A stretch of 64,000 nt of DNA from assembly GCF_000211815.1 (NCBI RefSeq), contig NZ_GL890930.1, positions 62,001 to 126,000 of the forward strand, read 5' to 3'. A model generated the notes under the pieces. That model did not search any database. It was not told the DNA's origin and was given only the letters and a program-made list of their open reading frames with translations. The stretch comes from Moorena producens 3L (GTDB lineage: Bacteria; Cyanobacteriota; Cyanobacteriia; Cyanobacteriales; Coleofasciculaceae). Positions within the stretch are counted from its first letter, which is position 1; the number at the start of each line of letters is the position of its first letter. Below are positions 28,514 to 38,887 of the stretch, one piece after another. The position numbers and the translations under genes are program-made.

Positions 28514-28647
28514 TTTTCGACCTTTGTCCTTTGTTAATTGAAAATCAACAATCAAAAATTAATAATAAACAATTAACAATCAACAATTAACAAGCAATAA
28601 ATTTTATTTTGACCAATGACAAATGAAAAATTACTACTATGCTACTA

Positions 28648-29994
28648 CTATGCTGATTCTGGCTTTGGCAATGAAGAAGGATGAACCAATAGTTCAGCAG
28701 TGGAGCGCTTCTCTACCATTTCCCTAGTGATTGTACAGCGAGTGACATCCTTACGAGAAGGCAACTCGTACATCACTTCCAGCATCAATTCTTCCACAAT
28801 GCCCCTTAACGCCCTAGCACCAGTTTTACGACGGTAAGCTTCCTGGGCCAGCGCTCGAATTGCATCTGGCATAAACTCCAAGTTAACATTGTCCATCTTC
28901 AACAGCTTCATATACTGTTTGACCAGTGCATTCTTGGGTTCTGTCAAAATTGCCATCAGGGCTTCCTCATCCAGGGGTTCAATGACCGCTACCATTGGTA
29001 TGCGACCAATGAACTCAGGAATCATGCCGAATTTCACCAAGTCATCTGGCTGCAAGTGTCGCAGAATATCTGCTGTGCGCTTTTCCTTCGACTGATTCTC
29101 TCCAGGCTGAATAAATCCCATGGAACGCTTGCCTAGGCGTTGCTCAACCACCTTATCCAAACCAACAAACGCACCACCGCAAATAAACAGAATATTGCTG
29201 GTGTCAATCTGAATGCAGTCTTGATAAGGATGTTTGCGTCCACCTTGAGGCGGGACATTAGCAATTGTTCCTTCTAGCATTTTCAGTAATGCTTGCTGGA
29301 CTCCTTCCCCAGAAACATCCCTGGTAATGGAGGGATTTTCACTCTTGCGGGCTACCTTATCGATTTCATCGATATAGATAATCCCTCGCTGGGCTTCCTC
29401 CACATCCAGATCTGCCACTTGCAATAGTCGCAGTAAGATGTTTTCTACATCTTCGCCAACATAACCAGCTTCTGTCAGGGTTGTGGCATCTGCCACAGCA
29501 AAAGGCACATCTAATATTTTGGCTAAGGTTTGGGCGAGTAATGTTTTACCACAACCAGTAGGACCAATTAGAAGAATGTTGGACTTTTGTAGCTCTATGC
29601 CATCATCGATTATTCCCTGACCCTGACCCTGAGCTTTAGATTGGAGCAAGCTTAGGCGCTTGTAGTGGTTGTACACAGCAACTGACAGAACTTTTTTGGC
29701 TTCCTCCTGACCAATCACATGGTCATCTAGATACCGTTTAATTTCCCTGGGTTTGGGAATCTGATTCATGGAAATGCGGTTGGCACGGGGACGACGTTTC
29801 TTGGCAGGTTCTGGTCGAGGAGCAGGCTGGGGAGCAGGCGCACCGGAATCAAGTAACTCCTCATCTAAAATTTCATTACATAAATCAACACACTCATCAC
29901 AAATATAGACTCCGGGGCCAGCAATTAATTTGCGTACTTGCTCTTGAGACTTACCGCAGAAGGAACATTTTAGATGGGAGTCGTATTTAGACAT
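28648..29994 (-). CDS. clpX: ClpX ATPase subunit of the Clp protease
   Basis: 448 residues. The zinc-binding domain has Cys10, Cys13, Cys32 and Cys35 (CSFCGKS, CDECVDLC). A proline-rich linker (about 50-75) leads to the AAA+ core: Walker A GPTGCGKT at 144-151, Walker B YIDEIDK, and the IGF-type loop probably in the QRLGKRSMGF stretch. The C-terminal small domain ends in KTGARALRGIVEELMLEVMYELP, typical of ClpX. It unfolds substrates and feeds them to ClpP. The gene follows clpP by 13 bp on the same strand, so the two are co-transcribed, with tig upstream. Confidence 0.97.
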   Translation of the reverse strand: MSKYDSHLKCSFCGKSQEQVRKLIAGPGVYICDECVDLCNEILDEELLDSGAPAPQPAPRPEPAKKRRPRANRISMNQIPKPREIKRYLDDHVIGQEEAKKVLSVAVYNHYKRLSLLQSKAQGQGQGIIDDGIELQKSNILLIGPTGCGKTLLAQTLAKILDVPFAVADATTLTEAGYVGEDVENILLRLLQVADLDVEEAQRGIIYIDEIDKVARKSENPSITRDVSGEGVQQALLKMLEGTIANVPPQGGRKHPYQDCIQIDTSNILFICGGAFVGLDKVVEQRLGKRSMGFIQPGENQSKEKRTADILRHLQPDDLVKFGMIPEFIGRIPMVAVIEPLDEEALMAILTEPKNALVKQYMKLLKMDNVNLEFMPDAIRALAQEAYRRKTGARALRGIVEELMLEVMYELPSRKDVTRCTITREMVEKRSTAELLVHPSSLPKPESA

Positions 29995-30007
29995 AAGAAG
30001 CCTCTTT

Positions 30008-30700
30008 CTAGATAGAAGCGACAGCTGCTTCCTGGTTAGGAAGATTCTGCCGGGAGATCACCTGGTCAATTAAACCATAGTCTTTAGCTTCCGCCGCTGA
30101 CATGAAAAAGTCGCGTTCGGTATCTTCGGCAATTTGCTCCACCGGTTGACCGGTGTGATTAGCCAGTAATTGGTTAAGGGTTTGCTTGTGGTATAGAATT
30201 TCCCTAGCTTGGATTTCTATATCCACCGCTTGTCCCTGAGCACCGCCTAGGGGCTGGTGAATCATAATCCGAGAATTGGGCAATGCCATCCGTTTACCAG
30301 CAGCTCCCCCTGCTAGGAGAAATGCGCCCATACTAGCAGCTAAGCCATAGCAGATGGTAACCACATCAGGGCGCACTTGCTGCATCGTATCATATATTGC
30401 CATCCCTGCAGTTACCGAGCCACCTGGGGAGTTGATATACAATTGGATATCCTTTTCCTCGTCTTCAGCTTCTAGGTATAACAGCTGGGCAACAATTGAG
30501 TCAGCTACCACATCATCGACCTGGGTTCCCAAAAAGACAATGCGTTCTCGCAGCAGCCGCGAATAAATGTCAAATGCTCGTTCTCCCATTCCAGACTGCT
30601 CTACCACCATTGGTACAACAGTACTACTGGAGGTGATTTGGTATTGGTCTAGAGAACTTAAGCTGGTGATTGAGGAATGAGGGGACACAGATTGCAGCAT
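30008..30700 (-). CDS. clpP: ClpP protease subunit
   Basis: 230 residues from the ATG at 30700 (MLQSVSPHSS). The frame stays open to an ATG at 30778, but family members begin near MLQSV. The triad from this start is Ser123 (GLAASMGAF), His148 (RIMIHQP) and Asp197 (DTERDFFM), with the spacing of E. coli ClpP, so it is an active subunit rather than a ClpR. SSTVVPMVVEQSGMGERAFD is the conserved axial-loop region. It forms the tetradecamer core with clpX, whose gene follows 13 bp downstream. Ribosome-site evidence for the chosen start is weak. Confidence 0.95.
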   Translation of the reverse strand: MLQSVSPHSSITSLSSLDQYQITSSSTVVPMVVEQSGMGERAFDIYSRLLRERIVFLGTQVDDVVADSIVAQLLYLEAEDEEKDIQLYINSPGGSVTAGMAIYDTMQQVRPDVVTICYGLAASMGAFLLAGGAAGKRMALPNSRIMIHQPLGGAQGQAVDIEIQAREILYHKQTLNQLLANHTGQPVEQIAEDTERDFFMSAAEAKDYGLIDQVISRQNLPNQEAAVASI

Positions 30701-31014
30701 AGGATACAACTCGTCAAGACCTCTCGATTTATTAATAAAGGTGCTATCTAACAAGGGCACGAATAGGCATAAAGTCAAAGTCTCTATAGAAACTATTATG
30801 CCTTAACTGTTTGCTTGTTGGTGCAAGAGTTTACGGTTAGAGAGTTGAGGCTTATCTACAAGCCTAAGCTGTTGAGCTAAGGTGTGTTTATTCTAAGCAA
30901 TCTAAGCTGAGCCTTGGGTTTCAGCCTCAGAATTATGAAAGTTAAATCCGCAACAGCTTAGCCACTCACTACCACTTCCCCTGGGCAAATCACCAACAAG
31001 GCCAACTCTAGGAT

Positions 31015-32451
31015 TTACTCAGAAACTGGTTCAGCTGGTACTTCAATGGTCTGGGAAGCCGCATCGGTTGTTTCTAGTTCGGTTACTGTAACGGCCGTGT
31101 CTTCTGCTTCAGTTTCTTCTTCTTCGGTGATGGTTCCTTTGGGAACCAGCTCTATAGTACCGTGATCTTCTAACCATTTAATGGCTTTGAGTTTGAGCAA
31201 ATCGGACTCGACGAATTCCCTCAGCCGATCCGGATCTACCTCTTGACCAGCCAACTCCTTCATCAATTCTTTACTTTTCGCTTCTATTTCCGACTCTTCA
31301 ACGGTTAGGGATTCACGTGTAGCTATTTCCTTAAGGGCTAGGGATTGTCGGAGGCTTTGGATGGCATCAGGACGTGATCTTTCTCGCAGCTGTGGTAGAT
31401 TCTCTTCGGTAAACAGCCTTTTGACATCCATTCCCAACTGTTGCATCTGGATCGCTGTTTGGGTCAAAATTGTTTGGAGTTCCTGGTCAATTAGCGTTTC
31501 AGGCAATTCAACTTCAACCTTTTCCAGGAGAGCGTTGATTAAAGCCTCCTCCTTGCTGGCTTGCGTTTCTTGATCAGCTTTTTCCTGAAACTCCTGCTGT
31601 AAATATTCCCGTAACTCTGCCAAGGTTTCTTGATCACTAACTTCTTGAGCGAAGTCGTCATCTAACTCTGGCAGCTCTTTTTCCTTGATTTCTTTTAGGG
31701 TGATGCTAAAGACCGACGACTTGCCAGCTAAATCTTCTAGGGGGTAATCTTCAGGAAACGTTACTGGTACTTCTTTATTCTGATCAGGATTCATACCAAC
31801 GATGCCTTGAAGAATGTCCTCTAGGAACTTGCCTTCCCCAAGTTCAATTTCAAAATCCTTAGCCTCACCGTTAGGTATTACTGAGCCTTCATCCTCTTCG
31901 CTATCACCAGTAAATCGACCGACATAATCCACCACGACCACATCTCCCATCTGAGCTGGGCGTGATTCCACTGGTACTAGGGTAGCCTGCTCAACACGCC
32001 GTTCTTCGAGAAAATTCTCGACGGCATCCGGTTCAACCTTAGTTTCCTCAGCTGTCACACTTAAGCCATTGTATTCCCCTAAATTAACCAATGGTGGCAC
32101 ATCGACCGATGCGGTGAAGGTTAGGGGTTCCCCTGGTTTGAACTGGCTGAGCAAATCTTCTAAGGTAGAGGTTAAATTATAGTTCCCTAGTGCCTCAATT
32201 TGGGCTTGCTCAATCGCCTGCTTTAGACTACTGTCTAGCAACTCTTCGATGGCAGCAGCTTTTACCTGTTGGGCACCAAGACGTTGTAGCAAAACCTGAC
32301 GGGGTACCTTACCTTGGCGAAACCCAGGAATTTTGACGGTGCGGGAAAGGTTCTGTAAAACCTTTTCATAGGCTTGTTTGGTCGTTTCAGCCGGAATTTC
32401 AATTTTCAGACCAACCTGGCTAGCGGGAAGTTTTTCCTGAGTTACTTTCAT
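31015..32451 (-). CDS. tig: trigger factor
   Basis: 478 residues. The ribosome-binding domain (about 1-115) has the FRQGKVPRQV loop. A PPIase-like FKBP domain (about 160-245) begins GDVVVVDYVGRFTG. The helical C-terminal domain (about 260-435) follows, then an acidic extension of about 40 residues (EEEETEAEDTAVTVTELETTD), longer than in E. coli and common in cyanobacteria. It binds nascent chains at the ribosome exit. The ATG at 32451 is clear. About 315 bp separate it from clpP, so a second promoter may exist for clpP-clpX. Confidence 0.96.
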   Translation of the reverse strand: MKVTQEKLPASQVGLKIEIPAETTKQAYEKVLQNLSRTVKIPGFRQGKVPRQVLLQRLGAQQVKAAAIEELLDSSLKQAIEQAQIEALGNYNLTSTLEDLLSQFKPGEPLTFTASVDVPPLVNLGEYNGLSVTAEETKVEPDAVENFLEERRVEQATLVPVESRPAQMGDVVVVDYVGRFTGDSEEDEGSVIPNGEAKDFEIELGEGKFLEDILQGIVGMNPDQNKEVPVTFPEDYPLEDLAGKSSVFSITLKEIKEKELPELDDDFAQEVSDQETLAELREYLQQEFQEKADQETQASKEEALINALLEKVEVELPETLIDQELQTILTQTAIQMQQLGMDVKRLFTEENLPQLRERSRPDAIQSLRQSLALKEIATRESLTVEESEIEAKSKELMKELAGQEVDPDRLREFVESDLLKLKAIKWLEDHGTIELVPKGTITEEEETEAEDTAVTVTELETTDAASQTIEVPAEPVSE

Positions 32452-33367
32452 TGACGCTTGGGTGTGAAGAGTTAATTGTTTAATGAGTCGGGACAGTGGA
32501 TAATCAACCAGGCTGAATCAAAGATTCGACCTGGGGACTCCTATATTACTTTAGGTGTTGCCTGCTTCGACCAACAAAATTCACCAAAAAGATTTACATT
32601 GTTTCAGCCAAGGTATTTATCCACATGCACTAGTTGCCCTAGCCGACGCGCCATCAGGGGGTTTGGCAACAAAGTCGCTAGCCACGAATTTCTCAAGGGG
32701 TTTGAGTCAAAACGCCGATCTCCAAAGGAGTAGAGGTGAACATTAACCGTTATCGAGTATCGATACAGATGGACAACCTCTACTTCGGATTGAACTAGAC
32801 GGGAGAATCCAAAGCAATTATGGTATGCTGATCCTAACAACCAGTAAAGCGTGAAGCACATCTACCAGTTCCTTTACGGCAGTAGACAGAACTATCTATA
32901 GGTGGTTACTACAGCCTTTAAGCCAGCTCTTAGTCGATCAGAGCTTTTTAAGTGTACCTAACACGCCAGTCGATGACTCTGGCCCGGGCTAAATAGGGCA
33001 GTGTGAGCGATTACACTCGCGCTAATTGATAAGTTTATTATTTATGTGGTAATTCCAGGCATTTTATTAAGACGCCAAGGGAAGATAGGGAACAGGGTAA
33101 GGCCAAGAATCAATAAGGAGGCATTATTATCAACAATATTGAGACAAAAGTGCAATAGTACTGAGAATCAAGGCTTATTATGGTCATAACCCTTGGGCCA
33201 TATCACATTTTGGATCAATTTTTATTTCGCTTACCCTGCTATAGCGAACCGTTATCAGAGGTTAAATACCTAGTAAGGGAAAAAAAATTTAGATACTCTT
33301 AAAGAATGCACTGATGAAATTATCAAAATATTTACTATGTTGAATTGAATGAGTGGAGGAAAGTCAT
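32452..33367. other. divergent promoter region between tig and asd
   Basis: A 916 bp spacer with no gene seen. Several short open frames overlap each other on both strands near 32476-32861 but lack ribosome sites and family resemblance. It must hold the promoters of both flanking operons. TATAGCGAACCGTTATCAG at 33240 resembles one end of the TATAGC element family without a partner. Confidence 0.5.
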
Positions 33368-34405
33368 TTGTCTAGTCAAGTTCGCGTTGCCATCTTAGGC
33401 GCAACGGGTGCCGTAGGTGAAGAACTACGGTTACTCTTGCAAAGCCGAAACTTCCCACTGGCTGACCTTAAGCTGTTAGCCTCACCCCGCTCTGCTGGTC
33501 GTGTCATCCCCTTTCAGGGAGAAAAGTTACCAGTGGAAGCGGTGGGAGAGCACTCTTTTGATAAGGTAGATTTGGTCTTAGCATCAGCTGGGGGGGCAAC
33601 GTCGAAAGCTTGGGCGGCTATTGCTGTAAAAAGTGGTGCAGTGGTCATTGATAACTCCAGTGCCTTTCGGATGGATCCACAAGTGCCTCTAGTGATTCCG
33701 GAAATCAATCCAGAGGCAGCAGCAAATCATCAAGGAATTATTGCGAATCCCAATTGCACTACGATTTTAATGGGTATGGCAGTATGGCCATTACATCAGG
33801 TACAGCCAGTAAAACGCATAGTGGTAGCTACTTATCAATCCGCTAGTGGTGCTGGAATGAAAGCAATGGAAGAATTAAAATTACAGACTCAGGCAATTTT
33901 GGAAGGAGGAACGCCACCAACAGAAAGCTTTCCTTATCCCCTGGCATTTAACTTGTTCCCCCACAACTCCCCTTTAAATGAGCAGGGGTACTGTCAGGAA
34001 GAAATGAAGATGGTCAATGAAACCCGCAAAATATTTAATGCTCCACAGTTAAAAATTAGTGCTACCTGTGTACGGGTTCCCGTACTGCGTGCTCACTCAG
34101 AAGCAGTTAACTTAGAATTCGACCAACCCATGCCAGTGGCTCAGGCAAGAGAAATATTAGCCACTGCCCCTGGAGTAAAACTAGTAGAAGATTGGCAGGC
34201 GAACTACTTCCCTATGCCTATTGATGCGTCCGGTAATGACGAAGTACTAGTGGGTAGGATTCGACAAGACCTTTCTCACCCTTGTGGTCTAGAAATTTGG
34301 TTGAGTGGAGACCAGATTCGTAAGGGTGCTGCCTTGAATGCAGTGCAAATTGCTGAGTTATTGGTAGCCAAAAATTGGCTAAAGTCCTTAGTCCCTAGTT
34401 CTTAG
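33368..34405 (+). CDS. asd: aspartate-semialdehyde dehydrogenase
   Basis: 345 residues from the TTG at 33368, which has GGAGGAAA eight bases upstream; a GTG at 33353 overlaps that site and is unlikely. The NADP-binding ILGATGAVGEEL motif is at residues 9-20, catalytic Cys130 is in NPNCTTI, and RVPVLRAHSE carries the substrate-binding residues with the catalytic His. It makes aspartate semialdehyde for lysine, threonine and methionine. It is first in an asd-dapA-rnj series on one strand (spacing about 143 and 350 bp), a conserved cyanobacterial order. Confidence 0.95.
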   Translation: MSSQVRVAILGATGAVGEELRLLLQSRNFPLADLKLLASPRSAGRVIPFQGEKLPVEAVGEHSFDKVDLVLASAGGATSKAWAAIAVKSGAVVIDNSSAFRMDPQVPLVIPEINPEAAANHQGIIANPNCTTILMGMAVWPLHQVQPVKRIVVATYQSASGAGMKAMEELKLQTQAILEGGTPPTESFPYPLAFNLFPHNSPLNEQGYCQEEMKMVNETRKIFNAPQLKISATCVRVPVLRAHSEAVNLEFDQPMPVAQAREILATAPGVKLVEDWQANYFPMPIDASGNDEVLVGRIRQDLSHPCGLEIWLSGDQIRKGAALNAVQIAELLVAKNWLKSLVPSS

Positions 34406-34458
34406 TCCTTTGTCGGGTTTTGTCAAAAGTCCTTTGTCGCTCGCAAAAAGTATTCTGG

Positions 34459-34534
34459 CACAGAAGCTACACCAATGACTAATGAATAATGACTAATGAA
34501 TAATGACCAATGACCAATGACCAATAATTAATGA
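34459..34534. repeat. GACTAAT/GACCAAT heptamer array
   Basis: Tandem GACTAAT, GAATAAT and GACCAAT units fill most of the asd-dapA gap before the GAGGAG of dapA. It is another heptamer-unit STRR; the same units recur at 48986-49052. Confidence 0.75.
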
Positions 34535-34548
34535 GGAGTTAGAAAAGG

Positions 34549-35433
34549 GTGGTCAATTTTGGACGTGTGCTAACGGCGATGATTACGCCGTTTAGGGAAG
34601 ATAGCAGCGTCAATTATGCTGTGGCAGAGCACTTAGCAGCTCATTTGGTTGACAATGGGACAGATACTTTGGTCGTATGTGGTACGACTGGGGAATCTCC
34701 TACCCTTACCTGGGATGAAGAGTACCAGCTATTCCAAGTAGTCCAAAAAGCAGTTGCAGGTAAAGCCAAGGTAATTGTTGGAACGGGTTCAAATTCTACA
34801 GAAGAAGCGATCGCTGCTACTGAAAAAGCTGCTAAACTAGGGTTAGATGGATCATTACAAGTTGTACCGTATTACAATAAACCGCCACAGTCAGGACTAT
34901 ACCAACATTTCCAAGCGATCGCAAAATCGAGTCCTGACTTTCCCCTGATGCTCTACAATGTACCGGGTCGCACAGGACAAAATCTCCAACCGGAGACGAT
35001 TGCTCGTTTAGCCCAAATTCCTAATATCGTAGCTCTCAAAGAGGCTAGTAGCGACTTTGAACAGACTAGTCAAATTAGGCGTTTAACCCCACCAGATTTT
35101 GCCATCTATTCTGGCGATGACTCCTTTACCCTAGCCACCCTGGCACTAGGAGGAGCAGGTGTAGTTAGTGTAGCCAGTCATCTGGTTGGCTCCCAAATCC
35201 AACAGATGATTCAAGCTTTTGAGGAGGGTAAAACTACCGAGGCTACTCAAATTCACCTCAAGCTTTTTCCCTTATTTAAAGTACTCTTTTGTACTACCAA
35301 TCCTATCCCGATCAAAACAGCACTAGAACTTCAAGGTTGGCAGGTGGGTAGTTTTCGCTCACCCCTGTGCGAACTACCCTCTGAATTAAAATCCCGTTTA
35401 AAGGAGGTTCTAATTGAGCTGGATTTAATTTAA
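34549..35433 (+). CDS. dapA: 4-hydroxy-tetrahydrodipicolinate synthase
   Basis: 294 residues. GTTGESPTLTWDE carries the pyruvate-binding Thr pair, Tyr136 is in LMLYNVPGRTG and the Schiff-base Lys164 is in VALKEAS. It condenses pyruvate with aspartate semialdehyde from asd, the first committed step to lysine and diaminopimelate. The start is GTG at 34549, with GAGGAG upstream at 34532-34537. Length and all signature residues are normal. Confidence 0.95.
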   Translation: MVNFGRVLTAMITPFREDSSVNYAVAEHLAAHLVDNGTDTLVVCGTTGESPTLTWDEEYQLFQVVQKAVAGKAKVIVGTGSNSTEEAIAATEKAAKLGLDGSLQVVPYYNKPPQSGLYQHFQAIAKSSPDFPLMLYNVPGRTGQNLQPETIARLAQIPNIVALKEASSDFEQTSQIRRLTPPDFAIYSGDDSFTLATLALGGAGVVSVASHLVGSQIQQMIQAFEEGKTTEATQIHLKLFPLFKVLFCTTNPIPIKTALELQGWQVGSFRSPLCELPSELKSRLKEVLIELDLI

Positions 35434-35783
35434 ATCAGTACTCATTTTTTGGTAACAATTACCTTTGATCAGATCTATCTTCGCTTTGTAAGGGAGGAAA
35501 GATGAATGACTGCTTAGCGAAGACTATGTTAGGGATTGCGAGGGAGATTAGTTAGCTATAAAGGGTTGATTGAATTTTGGCTTCCTTTATCCCTAATTTT
35601 TTACTATTTTTTTATTTTATATTATTTTATTTCCTATTATTTTCACGTTTATTTGCTAATAATGATTTTAGCATAAAAAGCTATACATCATTGCTTTATA
35701 TGTGTAATTTATATCTATATTAAAAAGGTAATTGGTATCACTTTTATCAAATTTTTACTATCAAAAACCCCCCGAGGATTAAA
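35434..35783. other. spacer between dapA and rnj
   Basis: 350 bp without a gene. The right half is very AT-rich (TTTATTTTATATTATTTTATTTCC around 35610) and probably holds the rnj promoter; no clear -35/-10 pair stands out. Confidence 0.4.
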
Positions 35784-37544
35784 ATGACTAAGCAAACATC
35801 TAAACCAGCTTTAAAAATTATTCCCCTAGGCGGACTCCATGAAATTGGCAAGAACACTTGTGTTTTTGAATTCAATGACGAAATCCTGCTCTTAGATGCT
35901 GGGATTGGCTTTCCTAATGATGAGATGCATGGAATTAATATCGTCCTCCCCGATATGACCTATTTACGGGAAAATCGTCACAAAATCAAGGGCATGATTG
36001 TCACTCACGGTCATGAAGACCATATTGGTGGCATTCCCTATCATTTAAAGCAGTTTGATATTCCCGTGATTTATGGACCCCGCTTAGCCATGGCATTACT
36101 TCAAGGCAAGCTAGAAGAAGCTGGTGTAGCTGATCACACGGAATTGAAACCTGTAATGCCCCGTGAAACGGTACATATCGGTTCTTCATTCCTTGTAGAA
36201 TTTATTCGCAACACTCACTCAATTGCTGATAGCTTTACCATTGCCATTCATACGCCAGTGGGTGTGATTATCCATACAGGTGATTTCAAAGTTGACCATA
36301 CCCCTGTCGATGGAGAATTCTTCGATTTCCAAACACTAGCGGAACATGGGGAAAAAGGGGTCTTGTGCTTGATGAGTGACTCGACTAACGCCGAAGTTCC
36401 CGGACATACTCCATCTGAACGTTCGGTTTATCCGAATCTAGAACGGGCCATTGCCCAAGCACCAGGACGAGTCCTAGTGACTACCTTTGCCTCCTCAGTT
36501 CACCGGATAAGTATAGTCCTGGATATCGCCCAAAAACAAAACCGGAAGGTGGCAATTGTGGGTCGTTCCATGCTGAATGTGATTGCCCACGCTCGTAGCC
36601 TGGGTTACATTAAATGCCCAGATAACTTGTTTGAGCCGTTAAAAGCAATTAAAAATATAGCGCCAGAAAAAATCCTGATTCTGACAACGGGTTCTCAAGG
36701 GGAACCGCTAGCCGCAATGACTCGGATTTCTAAAGGGGAACACCGGGAAATTCAAATCCAAGCAGGGGACACAGTTGTCTTCTCTGCCAACCCCATTCCT
36801 GGTAATACGATTGCGGTGGTGAATACCATTGATCGGTTAATGAAGCTGGGAGCCAATGTAGTGTATGGTCGTAAGCATGGCATTCATGTTTCTGGTCACG
36901 GTGCTCAGGAAGACCATAAACTGATGTTGGCTCTAACACGACCAAAATTCTTTATGCCGGTGCATGGTGAACATCGGATGCTAGTTAAACATGCCTTGAT
37001 GGCTCATAGTATGGGTATCCCTGTGGAAAATACTGTGATTACCGACAATGGGGATGTAGTGGAGTTATCTGAGGACAGCATTAGTATTACAGGTAATGTC
37101 CCCTCAGGTATTGAACTGGTAGACCGCACTGGTATTGTTCATGACAATGTTATGAAAGAACGTCAGCAGTTGGCTGGAGATGGAGTAGTGACTGTAGCTG
37201 CAGCAATCAGTTGGGATGGCAAACTCCTTGCCAAGCCAGAAATTCATCTGCGGGGTGTGGTCTCACCGTTAGAAACATCCCTCCTGCAACAGTTGGTGAT
37301 CAAAAGAATTGAACGGACATTAAGCGATCGCTGGTCAGATTTTGATAAATCCTTGACAGGGAAACCGACGGAAATTGATTGGGAAGGCTTGCAAAAGCAA
37401 ATTCAAGCTGACCTCCAGCGTTTAGCTCGCCGGGAACTCAGAAGTCGTCCGCTGTTGGTGTTCTTGCTGCAAACCCCAGAGGAACCACCAGTTAAGGTCA
37501 CAGGTACACGACGTCGGCGCTCTACTGCCAAGGTGGCATCATAA
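35784..37544 (+). CDS. rnj: ribonuclease J
   Basis: 586 residues. A metallo-beta-lactamase core has HGHEDH (residues 75-80), HTGDFKVDHTP and the beta-CASP features; the C-terminal portion (about 460-555) carries the RNase J tail up to RRELRSRPLLVFLLQTPEE. This is an endo- and 5'-3' exoribonuclease; in cyanobacteria it acts with RNase E and PNPase. GKNTCVFEFNDEILLLDAGI is the usual opening after the ATG at 35784, which has CGAGGA upstream. It is the last gene of the asd-dapA-rnj set, and a strong terminator follows. Confidence 0.96.
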   Translation: MTKQTSKPALKIIPLGGLHEIGKNTCVFEFNDEILLLDAGIGFPNDEMHGINIVLPDMTYLRENRHKIKGMIVTHGHEDHIGGIPYHLKQFDIPVIYGPRLAMALLQGKLEEAGVADHTELKPVMPRETVHIGSSFLVEFIRNTHSIADSFTIAIHTPVGVIIHTGDFKVDHTPVDGEFFDFQTLAEHGEKGVLCLMSDSTNAEVPGHTPSERSVYPNLERAIAQAPGRVLVTTFASSVHRISIVLDIAQKQNRKVAIVGRSMLNVIAHARSLGYIKCPDNLFEPLKAIKNIAPEKILILTTGSQGEPLAAMTRISKGEHREIQIQAGDTVVFSANPIPGNTIAVVNTIDRLMKLGANVVYGRKHGIHVSGHGAQEDHKLMLALTRPKFFMPVHGEHRMLVKHALMAHSMGIPVENTVITDNGDVVELSEDSISITGNVPSGIELVDRTGIVHDNVMKERQQLAGDGVVTVAAAISWDGKLLAKPEIHLRGVVSPLETSLLQQLVIKRIERTLSDRWSDFDKSLTGKPTEIDWEGLQKQIQADLQRLARRELRSRPLLVFLLQTPEEPPVKVTGTRRRRSTAKVAS

Positions 37545-37604
37545 GCAGAAGGGTGAAGGTTCGCCCTTGGCGTCCTTTTTGCCTTATTTTCGTTCTTAAT
37601 TCCC

Positions 37605-37663
37605 AAAAAGACTGACTTCAACACTCAGGAAACAACTCAATGTTGAAGTCAGTCTTTTTTTTT
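37605..37663 (+). terminator. strong intrinsic terminator after rnj
   Basis: A 19-bp perfect stem (37605-37623 with 37641-37659), a 17-nt loop and a T-run to 37663. An A-run on the left arm makes it work on both strands. A weaker hairpin with AAGGG/CCCTT arms lies just upstream at 37550-37568. Confidence 0.93.
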
Positions 37664-38449
37664 ATGACATTAGATTCACTGATGAGTTATTCTAATCAGT
37701 GTGATGAGTTATTCTAATCAGTGTGATTACTCAATCCCTATTGCCAAATTGCCAAAGTTCCGTAAGACTGACCAAGCTTGGTCATTACGGATCTTGGCAG
37801 CATATCAGTAGATGCAGTTAATTACACAGATAAGCTAGTTTCACAGATAAGCTGGTACACACTAAACTGATCTATTGGAATTGATCACAGCTTGTTGGCA
37901 GTTGATCCTTAACCCTTAACAGTCAACTATGCTTTAAGCGCGCTACTGGAAAAGCTGCGCTTGCCAGTTATCAACTCTGATGCCCCTGTAGCGAAGGAGC
38001 TGAGGCTGGATTACTAAACCAAAAGCTCAGTTTATGTCCCTCGGAACTATCGCGCACCAATGGCTGCAATTGAGTAGCGTAAATGGGTATTAGCTTACCT
38101 GGTTTACACTAACTGCTATCTATAGGATTTTTCCAGGATTTTTCCTGACCTAGCCATGTTTGTGTCGATTGACTATATATATTTAATTCGATTTTAAGAT
38201 CAGCTGCTGATTTCCAGCGGCGAAGAGACCCTATTCCAATAGTGATAGGGTAAGGACAAAAAAAAGGCGGTATGCCTGTAATAACCACCAATATCGGCTC
38301 TCCTCAGGCAGAGGGGGGGGTGTTATCTTGCTCTGGCAAGATATGCATAAAAATGATCCTCTGTCAATCCGGTATGAGAAAGATATCTTGTGTAGTTATA
38401 TTACAGGCGACTGGATTACCGCCTACTAGTAGTATCACAGGTAAAAGAC
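37664..38449. other. spacer with 22-bp tandem duplication
   Basis: About 790 bp without a supported gene. A 22-bp unit is repeated in tandem at 37681-37702 and 37703-37724. The remainder is low-GC with scattered short repeats; short frames around 38109-38463 have no ribosome site or recognisable family. Confidence 0.5.
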
Positions 38450-38827
38450 ATGAGTGTATCTGATTATACAATAAGTAAGCTAATCATTACAAGCCGGGTT
38501 TGGATTAACCCAGGAACAGATTCCTCCAAGGTTACAATTCCTGCCTTACCCGGCAAGACCAGGAAGACTTTTGATCTGCTGGAGTCATTACGGCAGTGGC
38601 TGAACCAAATTGAGGTTGATAACCCCAAATTAGCCCACCGTCTCTGCCGACTAATTCCAGCCCAGTGTCCTTTTGAACGGCAGATTAAACTGTTCAATCG
38701 CACTCTACTTCGGATTCCACCATTGTGTAAACTCAATCCTGTCTATGATGAAGTGGTAGCCCTGCGCTTCCGAGCACTGTCTTATCTGGCGGATGAATGT
38801 GGTGAAGATATCACCTGTTACTGCTAA
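38450..38827 (+). CDS. Mo-dependent nitrogenase C-terminus family protein (short form)
   Basis: 125 residues. The C-terminal about 75 residues (HRLCRLIPAQCPFERQIKLF, PPLCKLNPVYDEVVALRFRA, SYLADECGEDI) match the small cysteine-containing family annotated as 'Mo-dependent nitrogenase, C-terminal' (Pfam PF06967 as I recall it). The family name comes from a weak link; no nif gene is here. The C-terminus is almost the same as that of the TerB-type protein at 49062, so the two are paralogues in this window. The N-terminal 45 residues are unlike it. The ATG at 38450 is the first in frame. The TIR-like gene follows 60 bp later on the same strand. Confidence 0.7.
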   Translation: MSVSDYTISKLIITSRVWINPGTDSSKVTIPALPGKTRKTFDLLESLRQWLNQIEVDNPKLAHRLCRLIPAQCPFERQIKLFNRTLLRIPPLCKLNPVYDEVVALRFRALSYLADECGEDITCYC

Positions 38828-38887
38828 AATTCCGAAACGAGAATTTTAGCTGCGGGCGTCGGGAAACCGTGCCTATTAGAAAACATC

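Noticed and set aside
32476..32861. Short overlapping frames in the tig-asd spacer
   Set aside because: They overlap on both strands, have atypical composition and no ribosome sites.
37681..37724. Possible CRISPR-like repeat
   Set aside because: Two exact 22-bp copies directly in tandem without spacers; this is a simple duplication. No CRISPR array or cas gene was seen anywhere in the window.
38450..38827. Nitrogen fixation gene
   Set aside because: The family name mentions Mo-nitrogenase, but the protein is a small stand-alone module and no nif gene is present.
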